64,000 nucleotides of DNA from Anarhynchus alexandrinus (taxonomy: Eukaryota; Chordata; Aves; Charadriiformes; Charadriidae), in contig VUYV01000192.1 in assembly GCA_008711295.1 (NCBI GenBank), forward strand, positions 1,505,514 to 1,569,513, read 5' to 3'. The notes under the pieces were generated by a model. It saw only the letters and a list, made by a program, of their open reading frames with translations. It ran no database searches and was not told the origin of the DNA. This document shows positions 58,211 through 64,000 of this stretch, in pieces. How positions within the stretch are numbered: position 1 is the first letter of the stretch; each line of letters opens with the position of its first letter. The position numbers were made by a program, and so were the translations under genes.

Positions 58211-61200
58211 CCCAAATAAAGAACTTCTGATTTTTGGATGAACTAAAATACTTATATTTTACCATGCTGATTTATATTTCTTTGTATATATTGTGAGAAA
58301 TTATGACTGTCTTAAGTGTTTTAGTAAACATATCTCCAGTTTCTTTAGATGATTCTCTTATTTCCAGATTTGTTGCAACACTGTGTTTTCTGAACAATTC
58401 TCTGAAAATGTAAATCTGTGGTTCTCTCTTTTTTACACACCCACACCCCCACCACCGCCCCCGCGAGTCGAGTACATTTCTGGTTTGTACCACATCACTG
58501 ACATTACTATCCTTGTCGAAAGTTTTGGCATTACAAATAATCAGTAGTCATAGTTTGTCGGTTACTTACAGCAGAGTTTTCCTGTGTCTGAGAAACATTT
58601 TAATGAGGTTTCTCAGTGTGGACAGCTTGGTAGTAAAAATGCAGTTGTATTTCAGAGTGCTATTCAAGACGAAAATGCATACATACTAAATTTTCTCTTA
58701 CGCAGGTTTCAGTATGTTTTCATAACAGATCATGTGCGTGTGACAGATCTTATATAAGAACATATGCACTGTTCTTTTTTTAAATACCCAACATGAAAGC
58801 ATAAGGTAGAGTGTGAGCATTAGCCTCTAGCATTTGCAGTCATCATACTGCCTTTGTAATGGTATATCATAGTAACTGTGTACTGGTAAGTAGTAGCTAA
58901 TAGACTAGATTTTTTTTTTTCTGATTCAAGGAGTATAACTTCTTGTCTGTATCACAGTTTCTGTACAGAAAAAAAAAATCACTGGAAAACTTTTCCCTTT
59001 GTTTATAAATATTAAAGGCGGTAGTATCATTTGAAAATCAAGTGTGTTACTGTGGTGTAAGAAAGCCTTGCTTTCTTGATTTAGAATTAGCTCCATAAAT
59101 CAAATGAAAAAACATTAATTCTTTTGTACAGAACAAGTACACTTTCTGGACAAAGACTGCAAGGAAACTCTCTGGCACACTGCCAGAAATTAAAAATAAA
59201 TCTAATGTGCTTTGACTGTGCTAGGTGTTCTTTTCTGTTTGCTTTCTTCTGTTCAAGTGGTTGAGTGCCTTCTAACTTCAAACACTTGAATACGGACAGA
59301 ATAAATGGTTTCAGAAAATACCTGCATGCACATCTTTCTAAAGAGTGCTTTGGGTGATATGGAAACATGTAAACTGGACAAAGATGAATTGTGACAGAGA
59401 GGTATTTAAGAAGGATCCATTTTATGGGGTCAGACAAATTAACATTTTAAACAGCTTGTAGTCACATAGTTGCAGCCTAGGTGGGAACTTCCAAAACTCT
59501 TTTCAGATCTTCCTTTGGCTATGGCAGGCGTTAACTTTTTTGGAGTATATACATATGAATTTTTGGCAAAGGGACGTATTTAGTCACATTCCTACTGAGG
59601 ATGCACCTGAAGCGGTGCACATGGCTTATACAGCTTTGCAGGGTTTGCAGTGGAAGAGCGAGCCAACAGTTCACAGGTATTGAGACAGACCAGATGTGAT
59701 GCAAAGTAGCAACAGGGATCTTATTAACACTGGAGTTGAACTCCTAAGCTTCCATCATAGATGAGGTTTTTTTCAGCCTTTTTATTGCAAATTACTGGGA
59801 TTTTTGACTGGATGATAACTTATCTCAGAAAAAAAACCACAGGACATACATAATACCCAGGTGAGTGTCTGTGCGCTTAAAACATTATTTTGGTGATACG
59901 CATGTTGCCTTCCAGTCTCTGACTTTATGGCACCCTTAGTCCCCAAAAGTTGTCACAGGTGCCTGATTTTCTTACTTGTCTGGGACAAGGAGGCAAACAT
60001 TATTATTTCTCTCCAGAATATTACATTCTGATTAAAAAGGTTTCCAAACACTGATGTTATGTTTTGGAGCTCTTATGCAAGTGGGGTCCAAAGATTTCTG
60101 ATAGGCAAATGTCTATGCTTCCTGCAGCTATGCTTATTTCTCTGTTATTTAAAGCAGCTAAATCTGTATATGAGGTACCACTCTGTGCACTTTTTTTTGA
60201 ATGAAAGCTTCTTCTGAGTACTATACAATGTGCTAGACACCCCTAAACCCACCACTCCTCCCCAACATATGCAATGTCCTGCATTACCCCTTTTACATCA
60301 GGTCTTACTGCTGAATTTCCTGTGTATTTGAATTGGGTGTCAGTTGTGTGAGCATGAGTCTGCTGGTGAGTTTGTCTGCTTAGTGGTTTATTTCTAAACT
60401 TTAAGATTGCTAATATTCAGAGACCATCCTGGTCCTTCTGCTTTTCTGAAGGTTAAAAGAAGGTTGTAACTATAGGCTGAACACCAAGCTAGTTGATTTA
60501 GAAACATCTTGTGTAGCTCTCAGTAGCAATCTTTTTTTGGTTGAGATACGGGCTTCATGCTGAGGTGATCTGCAGGGGAAAGAGAGATTGTAATAATGAG
60601 CTCTCCTTCCCCTGCTGATTATTGTGTCCAATCCACAGGCAACTCTGAATGCAGTATGTGGCTGCATAAAACATTTTTAGAGATAAGACTGATCAACACC
60701 GTTGTATGGCCATGGGTCCACGACCAGGGTTCATGCCCTCTAAAATGCTGGAAAGTTTTGGGTTTTTTTAACGAATCTGCACTCCTGCAGGTAGGTATCC
60801 TCACTTCATCTGATTGATACCGTCCATCCAGCTTTATAATTATTTTAGTTTTTAATCTGTTTTCAGATGCAAGGTGTCACTAGAAGTTTTGAAAGATCAT
60901 TTAGAACTATTTGTAATAGATGGCAAGTTTGCGCTACCTGTGGCAGCTAAAATATGAATGACTTCCTTTGTTTCCTTAGTACCATCTACCTTGTATGACA
61001 CTTACAATGCTTAGAAATACTTCAACAATTTCTGCTGTGTTTGGCTGAGTACCTTTTGATTCTGTCTCATCAGGAGACACTTAAAGAAAGAGAAAGTGAA
61101 TTGCCTCACCATTTTGAATTAATCACAAAAGATATTCCTGGCAAGAACTACAAGAAAAAGAATTCACGTGCAGAAGCAAATGCATTTTCAAACTGTTCCT

Positions 61201-61379
61201 GTATGTTCTTTTGTAACTAAAACATCACTTTTTGGCTATTGATAAAACACTAATAAAAATGGGAAATGCTGTTCTCCTCTCTGAATTCAAACTAGCAAAC
61301 TAACTAACTACCAAACATTGTCTTCCCTGAGAGAAGTGCCTCCACATCAGGGGTCAATCCTGTTCTGTTCCTTCTTGGC

Positions 61380-61461
61380 TTTTTTTGGTTGGGTTTTTTT
61401 TGTGTGTTTTGTTTTGGTTTTTTGTTTGTTTCTTTGGGTTTTGTTTGTTTTGTTTTGTTTG
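61380..61461. repeat. T/G-rich low-complexity tract
   Basis: About 80 bp of GTTTT, GTTTG and T-run units on the plus strand. It translates to a Phe/Cys/Leu-rich hydrophobic ORF start that is compositional. Confidence 0.9.
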
Positions 61462-64000
61462 GAATACTGGTATCAATATAGGCTGTGTTAGAAAAGGCAC
61501 TGATAAACAGGTTGTTATATTACTGGGAAGGATGTTATTAAAGAATTTAGGAAAAATGTTCCTTCTAGCTGATAAAGGTTGTTTTTCTATTCTTACTGTC
61601 TAAAAATATTTGAGATAAAATGGAAACTTATAAAGCAGATATGTGCATAGATGCCTGTATAGACTTGACGTGCATGTCTATGATCATGATGATTAGAAAA
61701 ATGTATAAAAGCCAAATCTAGAACTGATTGGTTTGCTGTGCAATAGTTAAAACTGGTTTTAGCATTCTAAATAAGATTTAAAAATAGATAGTTAACCTGA
61801 CTTGTTCTTTCTAATAAGAACATGTGTATTGCTTTAGTCAGTTTTGTGGGTTTCACTGCAGTAATAACCATATTATCCATTTGTGGTTGTTGTTTTTAAA
61901 TACTTTTTTTTCTTATATGTATGTATTGAATTTTTAGGTCATATTTTAAAGTACACCATTTCATACTTTCTCTGCTTTTTCTTTTGTTTTCTGAAATTTG
62001 TCATATATATTGGACTTAAATTCTCTCTTAATTGTCAGGTGTCTTGATTTCCACTTCCCTATTGTCCCCATTAGTAAATTTTCAAATTTTCATCATACAT
62101 GTCTAGTTGATGAAGTGTTACCTTTTCTTAGGCATACTTTAAAAGGCAAAGCAGTACACTATCAGTTATTTCCACACTATTAACCTAAATGTACACTGGA
62201 GTACTCCGTATTTTATTTTAATCATTATTAAAAATCGCAAATGAACCTCATTTCTAATACATCAGCAAGAAGAAATTAAAATAAAATATAGGTTGATTTT
62301 ATCCAAAATCTGAACATTTCTTAATTATCAAAGTAGTTTTGAATTGTAGCTTATATCCCCTTCACTGTAAGTAAACTCTATAAAATACCTTGTATCCTGT
62401 CACAAAAACAAAGATCAACATACAGCTGAGGTCTTAAATGAGACATTATTATTTTTCTCTTCAAAGTTTAATTAATTCCTCATTTCTTATAGTTAGGTGA
62501 GCTGGACCAAATTTTAAGAGTTTTCTTGATTTACTGTTGCTGTCTTCTCAGTACTTATCTTTCTTGGTCTTTTCCAGCTTTCCCCTAGGTGGCACCATGA
62601 CCCACAGAACAGCTCCTGTAGACTTTAGAGCAAGTAACTTATGACTACAGATGTGTCTGTTGAGTGATGCAAACACATTTTCAAGCACTATTTAGTCATC
62701 CTTCTTTTAACCACTTGTACTGTTTCTCGGAGACAACGTTGTTTCCATACTAGGTCAGAAATAGTAATGATTAGAATATGAACAATAAATTATTTTAGTA
62801 GTATGAACTATTAGTTACTTTAGAAATCAACTTGGAAGTATCTCATGTAGATAATTTAATTCCTTTACATTAAAGGGAGGGAGGACACTGATACTTTGTG
62901 CAATGCAATTGACTATGGCACACGTGTTTATTTCGGTAACAAAGAACTACTGTTGTCTGCACAGAGCTTCATGTTACTACATGCCTAATTTAGATCTAAC
63001 TCAGTTTCCCACTCCCATCTCCAGTCCTAGTCCTGCTTTACGGCTGATATTACCAATTCTTCAGCATTATTTCTCTAGCCCCTAAGTACAAATACCTGTG
63101 AGGTAAATGAAAGTCCTGCTTCTCGAGCACGCTAAGATTAAGCAAAAAGAATTTAATCTGATGGTCTGAAAAGCCACATAGTTCACTTTTACGGGAGGAC
63201 TACACTGTATGGTCAATAGATACGTGTTTTGTCATCGTACTCAATGTCAAGAAAGCATACCAGTTCTTCTTTGGAATAGAAGGGAATAGAGATTTAATGA
63301 TGAGGAAAAAAGAAAAAAGCCAGTCCTAGCCCACAGTTTTGTTACAGGTAGAAGCAGCCTTATGTCTTCTGAGATATCTGACAGCAAAATAGGAGCAGAT
63401 GTTTTGGATAAAGAGAAGCTGTGAATCTTTTGCAGTTAGTGTTGTATTGACAGTACAGCTTAAGTTTAAAGGCAACATGATATCCACTGTCCAGTCCTAC
63501 AGGTTATTTGAGAATTTTCACATAATAAAACGGGTGATGGGATTATTATTATTGTCTCTGTATGTGATGGTGTCTAATGAAAAGCTGGTATTATGAGAAG
63601 TTTTTGCAGTCTACTCTTTGGAGCATGATTCTGTTTTTTAGGGATTTTTAGAATAAATAAAAACCATTTTTGTTGGAGTTGATGTTGTTATCATAGTGAG
63701 ATCAGAACTGTGTCCTAGAACACTTGTCTTGGAGACTTATCACAGCCTAACTGAACATAAAAGGTTCATCATGCAGGCAGATTATTTTTGCCATATAAAA
63801 ATATGACTTAGAAACGACAGTAAGCAACAAATAATGAAACAATTGCAAATTGTACTGCTCCTAAGTCTGTCATTGTTGGTGAAAAGATTGTTCTTGATTT
63901 TAACGTCTCCATAGTTGTAACTTTCATCTATTTCTATCAGTTGCAGATTTGAAGTGCTATTAACAAAACTCTAGAGCGCTATTTTTCCACATATTTTCTT

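Larger units (their letters stand above)
56318..64000. other. Intergenic or far-intronic AT-rich DNA
   Basis: About 7.7 kb with no recognised coding exon, RNA gene, CR1 or LTR. It contains an ATT microsatellite (58181-58209), a C-rich patch near 58438-58470 and a TG-rich low-complexity stretch (61380-61461). In the conserved vertebrate order the next gene would be in the MAMLD1/MTM1 region, so this could be intergenic or a long 5' intron (inference). Confidence 0.6.

Noticed and set aside
61385..61603. Hydrophobic 72-aa ORF
   Set aside because: The Phe/Cys-rich start comes from a T/G low-complexity tract.

Overview
This window is nuclear DNA from a vertebrate, almost certainly a bird. The evidence is intron-containing genes with GT-AG junctions, CpG-island promoters, two CR1 LINE fragments (one ending in the typical ATTCTATGA repeats) and an avian-type solo LTR. 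It carries three genes that I recognise from their proteins: IDS (iduronate-2-sulfatase, minus strand, 9 coding exons, 558 aa), TMEM185A (plus strand, 7 coding exons, 350 aa) and EOLA1/CXorf40A (ASCH-domain protein, minus strand, 2 coding exons, 156 aa). In human all three lie in Xq28; in chicken the equivalent block is, to my knowledge, on autosome 4. I cannot name the species.

Layout. 1-8139: gene-poor DNA downstream of IDS. 8140-17769: IDS, read right to left, with a CpG island over exon 1 (17370-17960) and a 32-bp minisatellite just inside intron 1. 17960-34900: about 17 kb of AT-rich intergenic DNA with one GC-richer patch near 31 kb that holds an unassigned one-membrane-span ORF. 34920-46264: TMEM185A, starting in a CpG island with three perfect NRF1 palindromes and a G-quadruplex motif. 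46265-51520: convergent 3' ends of TMEM185A and EOLA1, with the two CR1 fragments in between. 51697-53543: EOLA1. 53580-54480: its CpG island. 54480-64000: intergenic DNA with a solo ERV LTR at 55642-56209, a hairpin cluster beside it, and simple repeats.

Every coding junction below was set by reading the splice sites and checking phase. The lengths of IDS exons 2-8 (137, 178, 89, 201, 171, 127 and 174 nt) agree with the human exon lengths as I remember them, and exons 1 and 9 keep the same phase. The three genes do not form a known pathway: IDS is a lysosomal sulfatase, TMEM185A a multi-pass membrane protein of unknown function, and EOLA1 a small ASCH protein. They share neighbourhood only. 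I found no sign of a new multi-gene system. The most useful leads are the lineage-variable loop in IDS exon 9, the TMEM185A promoter architecture, the 31-kb small ORF, and the inverted repeats at 51431 and 56246.
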